Shown here piece by piece: positions 1 through 9,726 of a stretch of 34,858 nt of DNA. This stretch comes from an uncultured Legionellales bacterium (lineage in GTDB: Bacteria > Pseudomonadota > Gammaproteobacteria > Eutrophobiales > Eutrophobiaceae): the NCBI GenBank assembly GCA_913045195.1, contig CAJWQR010000012.1, positions 1 to 34,858 on the forward strand, given 5' to 3'. The number at the start of each line of letters is the position of its first letter. Positions within the stretch are counted from its first letter, which is position 1. Position numbers and translations under genes: made by a program. The notes below the pieces were generated by a model. It did no database searches. It was given only the letters and a program-made list of their open reading frames with translations, and was not told the origin of the DNA.

Positions 1-441
1 GCAGATTTCATATTTACAGCTGCTATACCGGAGGATGCGCGTCAATTGATTCCACAACTTCGTTTTCACTATGCTGATAATTTACCTGTATATTCTACTT
101 CACATATTTTTACGGGTATTATCGATAGCGCTAAGGATATTGATTTAAATGATGTAATTTTCATTGATATGCCATGGATACTTGATACTAAACAACAATT
201 GTCAATTATCCAGACTGCGCTGAACAAGAATTGGTCGCAAGAAAAATCTAGGTACCGCCGCCTATATGCTTTTGGTATTGATGCCTATAATTTAATCCCA
301 GATATAAATCGTCTCAATCATGAGGAAGATAGCTTCATGACTGGAAAAACAGGTGACTTAACAATAGTTCGGGATAATATTATCAAGCGTAATTTGCGTA
401 AAGCTAAATTTATTGAAGGAAAACCAGTATTATTGAATTAA
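1..441 (+). CDS. lpoA: LpoA, activator of penicillin-binding protein 1A, C-terminal part (5'-truncated by window edge)
   Basis: LpoA is an outer-membrane lipoprotein that reaches through the peptidoglycan to stimulate PBP1A. The reading frame is open from base 1 (ADFIFTAAIPEDARQLIPQL...) and ends in TAA, so the window holds only the last 146 or so residues. The ORF track begins it at an internal TTG, which is not a real start. The text DFIF-A--PE-ARQ--PQLRF-YA--LPVY-TSHI resembles the C-terminal periplasmic-binding-like domain of enterobacterial LpoA, as does RRLYAFGIDAYNLIPDI. It is followed 88 bases later by a DiaA-like gene and then dolP. That context supports LpoA over a generic amino-acid-binding protein. 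Confidence 0.88.
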   Translation, partial: ADFIFTAAIPEDARQLIPQLRFHYADNLPVYSTSHIFTGIIDSAKDIDLNDVIFIDMPWILDTKQQLSIIQTALNKNWSQEKSRYRRLYAFGIDAYNLIPDINRLNHEEDSFMTGKTGDLTIVRDNIIKRNLRKAKFIEGKPVLLN

Positions 442-508
442 ATGCTATCGCCATCTTTGTTATCAGCAGAGTGAATTAAAGGCATATTTCAGGCATAATG
501 TAATTTAA

Positions 509-1123
<615 letters not shown>

Positions 1124-1127
1124 TTAT

Positions 1128-1709
1128 ATGACTCTTTATAAAAAATCTCGATGGCTTATTTTATTCTTTATGATTCCGTATTTACTGGGATGTGCAATTA
1201 CGGCTGGTGGTGGTGCTGTAGCAGCAGGTGCAGCAACTTTAGAAAGAAGAACGACTGGAACCGTAATAGAAGACCAAACAATCGAATTAAAAGCATACAG
1301 AAGTATACAAGCTAATGAAGAACTGTCTAAAAAAACACATATAAATATCACTAGTTATAATACTGTTGTATTAATAACAGGAGAATCTCCATTAGATGAA
1401 ATGAGACAAGAAATTATATCGTTAGTTACTGCGGTTGAGAAAGTAACGCATGTATATAATGAAATAACTGTCGCTGCACCTAGCTCAATGGTTTCAAGAA
1501 GTGGCGATACTTACATAACAGCTAAAGTAAAAACCAAACTGTTCGCCGATAAAATACTAAATGGATTAACAATAAAAGTTGTTACTGAAAAAGGTGTAAT
1601 TTATTTAATGGGGCTTGTTAGTCGTAAAGAAGCAGAAATAGCAACTAATATTGCTAGAGAAACTGGTGGAGTCCAAAAAGTCGTTAAGTTATTTCAATAT
1701 ATTGACTAA
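1128..1709 (+). CDS. dolP: DolP (YraP) dual BON-domain outer-membrane lipoprotein
   Basis: DolP is an outer-membrane lipoprotein with two BON domains that binds anionic phospholipid and supports envelope integrity and BAM function. The 193-residue protein opens with a lipoprotein signal, MTLYKKSRWLILFFMIPYLLGC, whose lipobox LLGC puts the acylated cysteine at residue 22. BON1 follows (HINITSYNTVVLITGESPLDEMRQEI) and then BON2 (DTYITAKVKTKLFADKILNGLTIKVVTEKGVIYLMGLV). I chose the ATG at 1128 because it begins directly at the signal peptide and lies 4 bases after the diaA stop. The track start at 1092 (TTG) would add residues in front of the signal and overlap diaA; the ATG at 1116 is a weaker alternative. 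It is probably cotranscribed with diaA. Confidence 0.9.
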   Translation: MTLYKKSRWLILFFMIPYLLGCAITAGGGAVAAGAATLERRTTGTVIEDQTIELKAYRSIQANEELSKKTHINITSYNTVVLITGESPLDEMRQEIISLVTAVEKVTHVYNEITVAAPSSMVSRSGDTYITAKVKTKLFADKILNGLTIKVVTEKGVIYLMGLVSRKEAEIATNIARETGGVQKVVKLFQYID

Positions 1710-1789
1710 ATGTTATTTATATAATTTATTTATAAAAAAATACTAAAAATCCTATTTAAAGGGCTTTAGCCAGAAAAACTAAATACTGC

Positions 1790-2419
1790 TCAAGCTGCAT
1801 GATATTCTTTTTCTACTGCTGATAAGCTAGTGTTGAATGCTTGTCTTTCAAATAATCGATCAGCGTATTGCTGTAGTGGTTTACCTGATATTGGTAGTTT
1901 TATACCATACTGAGTTAAACGCCACATCAATGGGGCTAAACAACAATCAACAAGTGTATAAACTTCGGACATAAAATAAGGTGTCTGAGCAAAAGCTGGG
2001 GCTATTGCAGTTAGATTATCCCGAAGAATTTTTTTTGCATTTGCCGCTGCAATTTCATTATCCCCATCAAGTTCATCAAGAACCGAGTATAAATCGGTCA
2101 TTACTCTATAGCGTAACTGGCGTATAGCTGCCCGACTGACAGGGTCAACCGGCATTAGTGGTGGGTGAGGGAAACGTTCATCAAGATATTCCATTATTAT
2201 TTGTGCGTCAAACAGAACTAAATCCCGATCAATTAATGTTAAGACTGAATTATACGGATTAAGATCATTTAGAATTTCCGGTCTATCATTATCTTCAATG
2301 TAGTTTATTTCAACATTGACATCCTTCTCTGCAAGGACAATACGAACAGCATGCCCAATAGGACTAACCTTGTCTGAGTATAAAACCATTAACGAACGAC
2401 GATTGGCCATATTTGCCAT
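1790..2419 (-). CDS. sspA: SspA, stringent starvation protein A (RNA-polymerase-associated, GST fold)
   Basis: SspA binds RNA polymerase holoenzyme and reshapes transcription under starvation or acid stress. The 209-residue protein shows the family signatures: RIVLAEKDVNVEI in the thioredoxin-like N-terminal domain, IIMEYLDERFPHPPLMPVDPVSRA in the linker, and SEVYTLVDCCLAPLMWRL in the helical domain. It is the last gene of a petA-petB-petC-sspA string, 72 bases after petC. GGAGAAGAAT before the first ATG supports that start. Two oddities: the GST-fold cis-proline expected in SVPTL is a leucine (SVLTL), and no sspB follows, since the next gene is the convergent dolP. Confidence 0.92.
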   Translation of the reverse strand: MANMANRRSLMVLYSDKVSPIGHAVRIVLAEKDVNVEINYIEDNDRPEILNDLNPYNSVLTLIDRDLVLFDAQIIMEYLDERFPHPPLMPVDPVSRAAIRQLRYRVMTDLYSVLDELDGDNEIAAANAKKILRDNLTAIAPAFAQTPYFMSEVYTLVDCCLAPLMWRLTQYGIKLPISGKPLQQYADRLFERQAFNTSLSAVEKEYHAA

Positions 2420-2491
2420 ATTCTTCTCCAGAAAAATTTAAAAAAATAGGTGATTATATTGTGGAGTACAAAAACGCTTAATCAGTATACT

Positions 2492-3244
2492 CTAATGGAT
2501 GTCCTGCCAGTAATCTTTCTTTAACATATAAGCAACTACAAGAAAAATAAACAGATAAAACATAACCCAAACTCCAATTTTTGTTCGTTTTAACTTGATT
2601 GGCTCTCCAATATAGACAAGATAATTAACCAGATCATGCACCGTTCTATCATACTCTTTTTCGGTTTGTTTCCCCGTCGTTACCAATTCTAACGAATTCT
2701 TATAATTTGGGTTATAGTACACTGACCCTGTTTCTTCTAAGTGGACCAAACGCTGCATGCCTTGTAACTCCCATAAAACATGAGGCATCGCAACATCCTT
2801 ATACACAAGATTGTTAATGCCAAAAGGCCGAGAATCATCTACGTAAAATGTTTGGAAATAAGTATATAGCCAATCAGGACCACGCGAACGGGCAATAACC
2901 GACAGATCTGGGGGGGCTACACCAAAATAGTTAATAGAATCTTCATGCCTCATCGAAATGTTCATCACATCCCCGACTTTATCTGCTCCAAACATTAAGT
3001 TCTCTTTTAAAATATCATCACTTATCTTTAAATCTTCTCCCATACGGTTATATCGCATATACGCAGCCGAATGACAGCTCAAACAATAATTAACAAATAT
3101 TTTTGCTCCGCGTTGTAGTGATTGCTGGTCAGAAAGATCAACATCCATATGCATTAATTTCGATTCGCTTGTCGCCGAAACATCCATAAAAAATATCAAA
3201 AACAAAATTGATATTACACTATTTAATAATTTATATACTTTCAC
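2492..3244 (-). CDS. petC: Cytochrome c1 subunit of the bc1 complex
   Basis: This is the membrane-anchored c-type haem subunit of ubiquinol:cytochrome c oxidoreductase; it passes electrons from the Rieske centre to soluble cytochrome c in the periplasm. The 250-residue protein has an N-terminal signal segment (VISILFLIFFMDVSA), one haem-binding CLSCH at about residues 54-58 followed by SAAYMRYNRMGEDL, the family text GVAPPDLSVIARSRG, and a C-terminal anchor (VWVMFYLFIFLVVAYML) ending in basic residues. The start is GTG, sharing one base with the petB TAG stop (TAGTG), which suggests translational coupling. It is the third gene of the petABC operon. Confidence 0.95.
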   Translation of the reverse strand: MKVYKLLNSVISILFLIFFMDVSATSESKLMHMDVDLSDQQSLQRGAKIFVNYCLSCHSAAYMRYNRMGEDLKISDDILKENLMFGADKVGDVMNISMRHEDSINYFGVAPPDLSVIARSRGPDWLYTYFQTFYVDDSRPFGINNLVYKDVAMPHVLWELQGMQRLVHLEETGSVYYNPNYKNSLELVTTGKQTEKEYDRTVHDLVNYLVYIGEPIKLKRTKIGVWVMFYLFIFLVVAYMLKKDYWQDIH

Positions 3245-4503
3245 TAAGTGGTTACTCGATCTGGTACAGTTTTATCTTTATCTGATGCGGTATAAAAAGG
3301 CATTAAGAAAAAAAATGAAAAATAAACAACAGAAAAGAAACGCGCCATCCATGTATAAAAAGGTGTTACAACTTGCAGTCCAAGCCACCCAAGGAATAAA
3401 AAACTAATTACAAATAACGATAAAGCAATACGATAATTTCTACCGCGATAGCGAAATGATTTAACGGCACTTCGATCTAACCATGGTAAAAGTAGGAATA
3501 AATTTACTGCTAACCCCATAGCAATTACGCCACCAAGCTGGCTTGGGACTGCCCTTAATATTGCATAGAACGGGGTAAAGTACCAAACTGGCGCAATGTG
3601 TTCTGGTGTTTGTAAGGAATTTGCTTGTATAAAATTAGCGCTCTCTAAAAACAGGCCTTGTGTTCCAGGAACTTTCATTTCTGGCATAAAGAAAACAACA
3701 GCAAAAAAGAAGATTAAGAAAACGGCAGCGCCAACTATATCTTTAACTGTGTAATAAGGATGAAATGGAATACCGTCTAGTGGAATTCCTTCTGCATTTT
3801 TGTTCTGTTTAATTTCAACACCATCAGGATTATTTGAACCAACTTCGTGTAGCGCAAGAATATGAAATCCGACCAGGCCTAAAATTAATAATGGAAATGC
3901 AATCACATGAAGTGAGAAAAAACGATTAAGGGTCACATCCGAAACGACAAAATCACCACGAATCCATAAAGAAAGATCATCTCCAATTATTGGTAAAGCC
4001 CCAAACAATGAAATAATTACCTGTGCACCCCAATATGACATTTGTCCCCATGGTAATAAATAACCAAAAAACGCTTCTCCCATAAGTACTAGATAAATTG
4101 CCATACCTGATAACCATAATAATTCACGAGGCTTTTTATACGATCCATAGAGTAAAGCACGGAACATATGCAAATAAATTACGATAAAAAATGCGGAAGC
4201 CCCTGTTGAGTGCATATACCGAATCAACCAACCCCAATTAACATCACGCATGATATATTCAACTGAAGCAAAGGCCTCTTCAGCAGAAGGTTTATAATTC
4301 ATTGTTAGCCAAATACCGGTTAATATTTGAATTACGAGAACTAGTAATGCTAAAGAGCCAAAAAAATACCAGAAATTAAAATTCTTAGGGCAATAATATT
4401 GGGCAAGATGCTCATTCCATATTTTCATTAGTGGAAAACGAGAGTCCACCCAATCTCTTAAATTGTACAATCCATTAACTAAAGTTTTTATTGGTTTAGC
4501 CAT
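3244..4503 (-). CDS. petB: Cytochrome b subunit of the bc1 complex
   Basis: This is the di-haem integral membrane subunit that carries the Qo and Qi quinone sites of complex III. The full-length 419-residue protein has about eight membrane helices. Haem-ligand histidines appear in MHSTGASAFFIVIYLHMFR and in LHVIAFPLLILGLVGFHILALHEVGSNNP. The Qo region has GYLLPWGQMSYWGA and the ef-loop motif PVWY where mitochondria have PEWY. The helix-D histidine pair is spaced H-X14-H, one residue longer than the mitochondrial type; I recall both traits from beta/gammaproteobacterial enzymes. The ATG at 4503 overlaps the petA stop (TGATG). The track start at 4506 is a TTG one codon earlier and is less likely. 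Confidence 0.96.
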   Translation of the reverse strand: MAKPIKTLVNGLYNLRDWVDSRFPLMKIWNEHLAQYYCPKNFNFWYFFGSLALLVLVIQILTGIWLTMNYKPSAEEAFASVEYIMRDVNWGWLIRYMHSTGASAFFIVIYLHMFRALLYGSYKKPRELLWLSGMAIYLVLMGEAFFGYLLPWGQMSYWGAQVIISLFGALPIIGDDLSLWIRGDFVVSDVTLNRFFSLHVIAFPLLILGLVGFHILALHEVGSNNPDGVEIKQNKNAEGIPLDGIPFHPYYTVKDIVGAAVFLIFFFAVVFFMPEMKVPGTQGLFLESANFIQANSLQTPEHIAPVWYFTPFYAILRAVPSQLGGVIAMGLAVNLFLLLPWLDRSAVKSFRYRGRNYRIALSLFVISFLFLGWLGLQVVTPFYTWMARFFSVVYFSFFFLMPFYTASDKDKTVPDRVTT

Positions 4504-5096
4504 CAAACAGCCTCGCTGTCATCGCCAATCAGCAAACGAGTCGATGAAATAAATTTATAAGGCGGTATTACTAAATTACTCGGGGCAGGAACACCTTTAA
4601 ATACACGCCCGGCTAAGTCAAATCGCGAACCATGACAAGGGCAAAAAAATCCGCCTTTCCAGTCTGCGTCAATACTATCGCCTTCTTCTTTCATAACAAA
4701 ATTAGGAGAACATCCAAGATGTGTGCAAATCCCAATTACCACTAAAAATTCGTCTTCACGAGCACGAAACTCATTTTTAGCATAATCTGGTTGTGCGCTA
4801 TTGTCTGATGTCGGATCACTAACCTTATCATTTAAAGAAGAAATATCTTTCAGCATTTCTCCGGTTCGTCTGAGTATCCAGACTGGTTTCCCCTGCCATT
4901 TTTCGATCATGCGATCACCCGGCTCTAATTTACTTATATCAACTTCTACAGGAGCGCCAATAGCCTTGGTTTTAGCGCTAGGGTTCATATTTGACACAAA
5001 GGGAACTGCTGCTGCAACTGCGCCAACTCCGCCCACCACTGTGGCGGCGGTAGTCAAAAATCGCCGCCTACTTTGATCAATATTTTTATTTACCAT
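4503..5096 (-). CDS. petA: Rieske [2Fe-2S] iron-sulfur subunit of the bc1 complex
   Basis: This subunit takes the first electron from ubiquinol at the Qo site. The 197-residue protein begins with a Tat-type twin-arginine anchor (SRRRFLTTAATVVGGVGAVAAAVPF). Cluster box 1 is CTHLGC at about residues 124-129 and box 2 is CPCHGSRFD at about 152-160, giving the two Cys and two His ligands plus the disulfide pair. VPAPSNLVIPPY follows as the usual Pro loop. It is the first gene of petABC-sspA. AGGAAAGGA lies just before the ATG, a strong ribosome site. The promoter must lie in the 118-base divergent gap shared with the DegS-like gene, which holds an operator-like dyad. Confidence 0.96.
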   Translation of the reverse strand: MVNKNIDQSRRRFLTTAATVVGGVGAVAAAVPFVSNMNPSAKTKAIGAPVEVDISKLEPGDRMIEKWQGKPVWILRRTGEMLKDISSLNDKVSDPTSDNSAQPDYAKNEFRAREDEFLVVIGICTHLGCSPNFVMKEEGDSIDADWKGGFFCPCHGSRFDLAGRVFKGVPAPSNLVIPPYKFISSTRLLIGDDSEAV

Positions 5097-5141
5097 TCCT
5101 TTCCTCGTGTAAAAACTACTACTAATATTAATTAAGTCACC

Positions 5142-5159
5142 AGTCTAACATGATAGACT
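5142..5159. promoter_or_regulatory. 18-bp operator-like dyad in the divergent petA / DegS-like intergenic region
   Basis: The sequence AGTCTAACATGATAGACT reads the same on both strands except at one symmetric base pair (16 of 18 positions). It sits about 45 bases upstream of the petA ATG and 55 upstream of the protease ATG, where a dimeric regulator could act on either promoter. No T-run follows it, so it is not terminator-like. No regulator is identified and I could not place convincing -35/-10 boxes next to it. Confidence 0.45.
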
Positions 5160-5214
5160 TACCTAATTTTTAGATGTTAATAAAAAATCTAATTTTTTAC
5201 ACTCTTTTAGTACG

Positions 5215-6345
5215 ATGTCATTTAAATTAAAAGAAATTACAATTTTTACTCTGCGATTTTCTGCATACGGGCTTGCCGTCGCCTTTTTATTTTTATTAAT
5301 AACGCATGATAATTTACTGCAAAATATTTCATTTCCCTCTACTTTTAAACCAAACCACTACTCATTCAACAATGCTGTAGAATCTGCTGCGCCAGCTGTT
5401 GTAAATGTTTATGCTAGCAGATTATATCAAGAAAAAGAGTATTCCGTATTCCAAAACCCCTTATTACAGAGATTTTTTGGTAATCCTTCTGAATCAACAA
5501 AAACACGGCCTAACAGCTCAATTGGTTCTGGTGTAATTATGAATAAAGCTGGTTATATTCTTACTAATGCTCATGTAGTACAAGATGCTCAAAATATAGG
5601 GATTACACTAAATTCTGGTAATCAACTACAGGCTAAACTAATTGGGTTAGATACAGATACCGACTTAGCTGTTATAAAAATAAATTTACAAAACCCGCCA
5701 ACAATCGCAATAGGAGACTCATCTAAATTAAAAATTGGGGATATCGTGCTTGCGATAGGTAACCCATACGATTTTGGCCAAACAATCACTCAAGGCATTG
5801 TTAGCGCAACAGGTAGAAAACGACGCGGAATTTCATTTTTTGATGACTTTATTCAGACGGATGCAGATATTAATCAAGGTCATTCGGGTGGGGCACTGAT
5901 TAATATATTCGGAGAATTAATCGGAATTAATACAGCAATTGTATCAAGATCAGGTGGTTCTGAAGGTATCGGTTTAGCTACCCCAATAAATCAAGCCCTC
6001 AATGTGATGGATGAGATAATCAAAAATGGAGAGGTTGTAAGAGGTTGGTTGGGTATTGAGGCTCAAGTATTAAGTATTGAAAAAATCGAAGGAAATATAA
6101 AGGTAGATGGGGTTCTTATCACGGCCACTATTCGTAATGGTCCTGCAGAAAACGCTGGTATTATGCCTGGTGACATAGTGCTTAGTATTAATGGGGAAAA
6201 TACAAATTCTCCAGAACAAATTATTGAAATGATCACTAAACTTAAACCCGGGATGAGCGTTAAAATTAAAATTTTACGAGGCTGGGAAGAACGTGAATTA
6301 ACTGCTGTGATACTACAAAGACCGGCAATAAGATTCCCACTATAA
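5215..6345 (+). CDS. degS: DegS-like membrane-anchored periplasmic serine protease (HtrA family, one PDZ domain)
   Basis: DegS cuts the anti-sigma factor RseA when its PDZ domain senses unfolded outer-membrane proteins, starting the sigma-E response. The 376-residue protein has one N-terminal membrane helix (about residues 14-30) without a cleavage site. The trypsin-like domain has His120 (LTNAHVV), Asp150 (DTDTDLAVIKI) and Ser224, and a single PDZ domain lies at about 255-365 (GWLGIEAQ...GPAENAGIMPGDIVLSINGE). One PDZ and the membrane anchor fit DegS better than DegP/DegQ, which have two PDZ domains. The active-site loop reads GHSGGAL, where GNSGGAL is usual. It stands alone between the divergent petA and the convergent hisD. 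The start ATG has no clear ribosome site. Confidence 0.88.
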   Translation: MSFKLKEITIFTLRFSAYGLAVAFLFLLITHDNLLQNISFPSTFKPNHYSFNNAVESAAPAVVNVYASRLYQEKEYSVFQNPLLQRFFGNPSESTKTRPNSSIGSGVIMNKAGYILTNAHVVQDAQNIGITLNSGNQLQAKLIGLDTDTDLAVIKINLQNPPTIAIGDSSKLKIGDIVLAIGNPYDFGQTITQGIVSATGRKRRGISFFDDFIQTDADINQGHSGGALINIFGELIGINTAIVSRSGGSEGIGLATPINQALNVMDEIIKNGEVVRGWLGIEAQVLSIEKIEGNIKVDGVLITATIRNGPAENAGIMPGDIVLSINGENTNSPEQIIEMITKLKPGMSVKIKILRGWEERELTAVILQRPAIRFPL

Positions 6346-6379
6346 GTACTAGAAGTTTTTTATTTTCTCCAGAAAACTA

Positions 6380-7669
6380 CTATGAATCACAACGAAACTC
6401 AGCTGAACGTGCATGCGCAGTCAAACCCTCGCCGCGTGCTAAAACAGATGTCACCTTAGCTATATTCAAAACAGAGCTTCTATCACACTTAATAAGTGAC
6501 GTTTTTTTCTGAAAATCATAAACCCCCAACGGTGACGAAAATCTCGCTGTGTGTGCTGTTGGTAAAACATGATTAGGTCCCGCACAATAGTCACCAAGTG
6601 ATTCTGCTGAATAGCTCCCTATAAAAATGGCCCCAGCATGTTTTATGTCATCCAGCAATATTTCTGGATCAATAACTGCAAGCTCTAAGTGCTCTGGAGC
6701 GATAACGTTTACAATCTCAATTGCTTGTTTAAAATTTTCAGTTTTTATCATTACCCCATTATTCTCTAATGATGCCTTGATAATTTTAGCTCTTTCCATT
6801 TCAGGTAAGAAATTTGTAATACTATTTTCAACACACTTAATAAAATTTCTGTCAGGGGATATTAATATTGAGCTTGCTTGCTCATCATGTTCGGCCTGAG
6901 CAAGTAAATCCATTGCAACCCAGTCTGGATTTGCGCTCTCATCAGCAATAATAACAACTTCTGATGGCCCAGCGATCATATCAATACCTACAAAACCAAA
7001 GACCTCTCTCTTCGCAGCTGCAACATAAATATTTCCAGGTCCAACAATTTTATCAACTTTTGGAACAAGATTTGTACCAAAAGCTAAGGCGGCGATGGCC
7101 TGCGCCCCGCCAATACTAAAGATTCTGTCTACTCCAGCGATTTCTGCTGCGGCTAGTACCAAATCATTTCTTTCTCCATGTGGGGTTGGAACAACCATAA
7201 TGATTTCTCTAACTCCTGCAACTTTCGCAGGAATAACATTCATTAAAACTGAGGAAGGATATGCTGCCTTCCCGCCAGGGACATAAACACCAATACGGTC
7301 TATCGGTGTAACTCGTTGCCCTAACACATTGCCATCCTCATCTTTATACATCCAAGTTTCTTGTTTTTGTTTTTCATGAAATGTACGAATCCGTTTTGTT
7401 GCGTTCTCAAAACTATCTCGCATTAAATCAGATATTCTATCTGATGCTGCTTCAATTTCATCTTTTTTAATCTCCAATGTTTCAAGTGTTGCTGAAAGAT
7501 GATCATAGTGATTTGTATATTCAAGTAAGGCATCATCACCTCGTTTACGAACATCAGAAATAATTTTAGAAACAGTTTCTAATACATTCTTGTTGGGCTC
7601 TAACGTAGATAAAATTAGAGATTGAAATGATTTTTCAAAATCAGCTGAGGACGCGTCCAAATATTTCAT
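6380..7669 (-). CDS. hisD: Histidinol dehydrogenase
   Basis: HisD performs the last two steps of histidine synthesis, oxidising histidinol to histidine with NAD+ and Zn2+ in the cytoplasm. The protein is about 429 residues. Signatures are RVTPIDRIGVYVPGGKAAYPSSVLMN, VDKIVGPGNIYVAAAKREV, and the metal and catalytic text LLAQAEHDEQASSIL, IAPEHLEL and AGPNHVLPT. The track starts at a TTG (7678) overlapping the hisG stop. I prefer the ATG at 7669, which has GAGA a few bases upstream and gives MKYLDASSADF, matching usual HisD N termini. It is coupled to hisG. hisC, which often follows in this cluster, is absent; the next gene is the convergent DegS-like gene. Confidence 0.95.
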   Translation of the reverse strand: MKYLDASSADFEKSFQSLILSTLEPNKNVLETVSKIISDVRKRGDDALLEYTNHYDHLSATLETLEIKKDEIEAASDRISDLMRDSFENATKRIRTFHEKQKQETWMYKDEDGNVLGQRVTPIDRIGVYVPGGKAAYPSSVLMNVIPAKVAGVREIIMVVPTPHGERNDLVLAAAEIAGVDRIFSIGGAQAIAALAFGTNLVPKVDKIVGPGNIYVAAAKREVFGFVGIDMIAGPSEVVIIADESANPDWVAMDLLAQAEHDEQASSILISPDRNFIKCVENSITNFLPEMERAKIIKASLENNGVMIKTENFKQAIEIVNVIAPEHLELAVIDPEILLDDIKHAGAIFIGSYSAESLGDYCAGPNHVLPTAHTARFSSPLGVYDFQKKTSLIKCDRSSVLNIAKVTSVLARGEGLTAHARSAEFRCDS

Positions 7670-7674
7670 TATTC

Positions 7675-8307
7675 TCAATTTTCAATTACCTTAGATAGTC
7701 TTTGCATGAAAGATTTTATAATCGAATTTTTCATCTTCATTGCGGCTTTATTTACAATCAACCTAGAGCTGATATTCGCAATGAGCTCTAATGGAACTAG
7801 GCCATTTGCTTTTAAAGTTTCGCCAGTATCTACAAGGTCAACAATCTGATCTGCTAAACCTAATATTGGTGCTAATTCCATAGAACCATACAATTTAATT
7901 ATTTCAACTTGCTGGCCAAGATCAGCAAAATAATTCTGAGTTATGTTTGCATATTTTGTTGCAATACATGGTCGCGTATAAGTTTTATTTGCTTTTTTTA
8001 ATCCTGCTAACATCATCTGGCACTTAGCGATACCAAGATCAAATGGTTCATAAAAACCATTGCCTTGGTATTCAAGTAGCACATCCTTGCCAGCAATGCC
8101 AAGTTCTGCAGCACCTCGTTCTACGTAGGTTGGTACATCTGTTGCCCGAATAACTAGTATTTGAATATTAGTCTGATTGGTCTCTAGTATCAGTTTACGA
8201 GATTTCTTTGGATCATCTTTTGGAATAATATCCAGCTTAGCAAGCAATGGAATTGCTTCATCGTAAATTCTGCCTTTTGAAACCGCAATTGTAATCATGT
8301 CTGACAT
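7675..8307 (-). CDS. hisG: ATP phosphoribosyltransferase, short form
   Basis: HisG commits PRPP and ATP to histidine synthesis and is the feedback-controlled step. At 210 residues this is the short form, lacking the C-terminal regulatory domain of the roughly 300-residue enterobacterial type. It has the N-terminal ITIAVSKGRIYDEAIPLL, the GADVP-type region as RATDVPTYVERGAAELGIAGKDVLLE, and the PRPP loop VDLVDTGETLKANGL. Short HisG works only with the HisRS-like subunit HisZ, which is not in this window and should be elsewhere. The stop overlaps the upstream end of hisD. The ATG at 8307 is chosen; an internal ATG three codons later (MITIAVSKGR) is also possible. Confidence 0.94.
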   Translation of the reverse strand: MSDMITIAVSKGRIYDEAIPLLAKLDIIPKDDPKKSRKLILETNQTNIQILVIRATDVPTYVERGAAELGIAGKDVLLEYQGNGFYEPFDLGIAKCQMMLAGLKKANKTYTRPCIATKYANITQNYFADLGQQVEIIKLYGSMELAPILGLADQIVDLVDTGETLKANGLVPLELIANISSRLIVNKAAMKMKNSIIKSFMQRLSKVIEN

Positions 8308-8367
8308 TATGGTTTTAGCTAAATTATTGATCCTACATACATATTAAATAAAAACCGCACAGAATAC

Positions 8368-8405
8368 ATTAGAAACGAAAAGTCTTAAAAAGTTTCTTTT
8401 CTAAT
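8368..8405 (-). repeat. Imperfect 12-bp inverted repeat (RNA hairpin) between murA and hisG
   Basis: ATTAGAAA-c-GAAA pairs with TTTC-t-TTTCTAAT across a 12-base loop. That gives 8 pairs, one mismatch and 4 more pairs, with a further CTT/AAG possible inside the loop. It lies between two codirectional genes. On the minus strand the sequence after the stem is GTATTCTGTGCGG, so no immediate U-run is present and it is not a textbook terminator. It could instead be an RNA-processing or attenuation structure. Confidence 0.5.
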
Positions 8406-8422
8406 ACATTTTCAAATATTTT

Positions 8423-9694
<1,272 letters not shown>

Positions 9695-9726
9695 TTACCT
9701 TATTAAATAATTCAGAATGCTTGAGC

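Noticed and set aside
6346-6379. TTTTC-TCCA-GAAAA stem between the DegS-like gene and hisD as a bidirectional terminator
   Set aside because: Only five pairs, mostly A-T, without a clear T-run; too weak to call.
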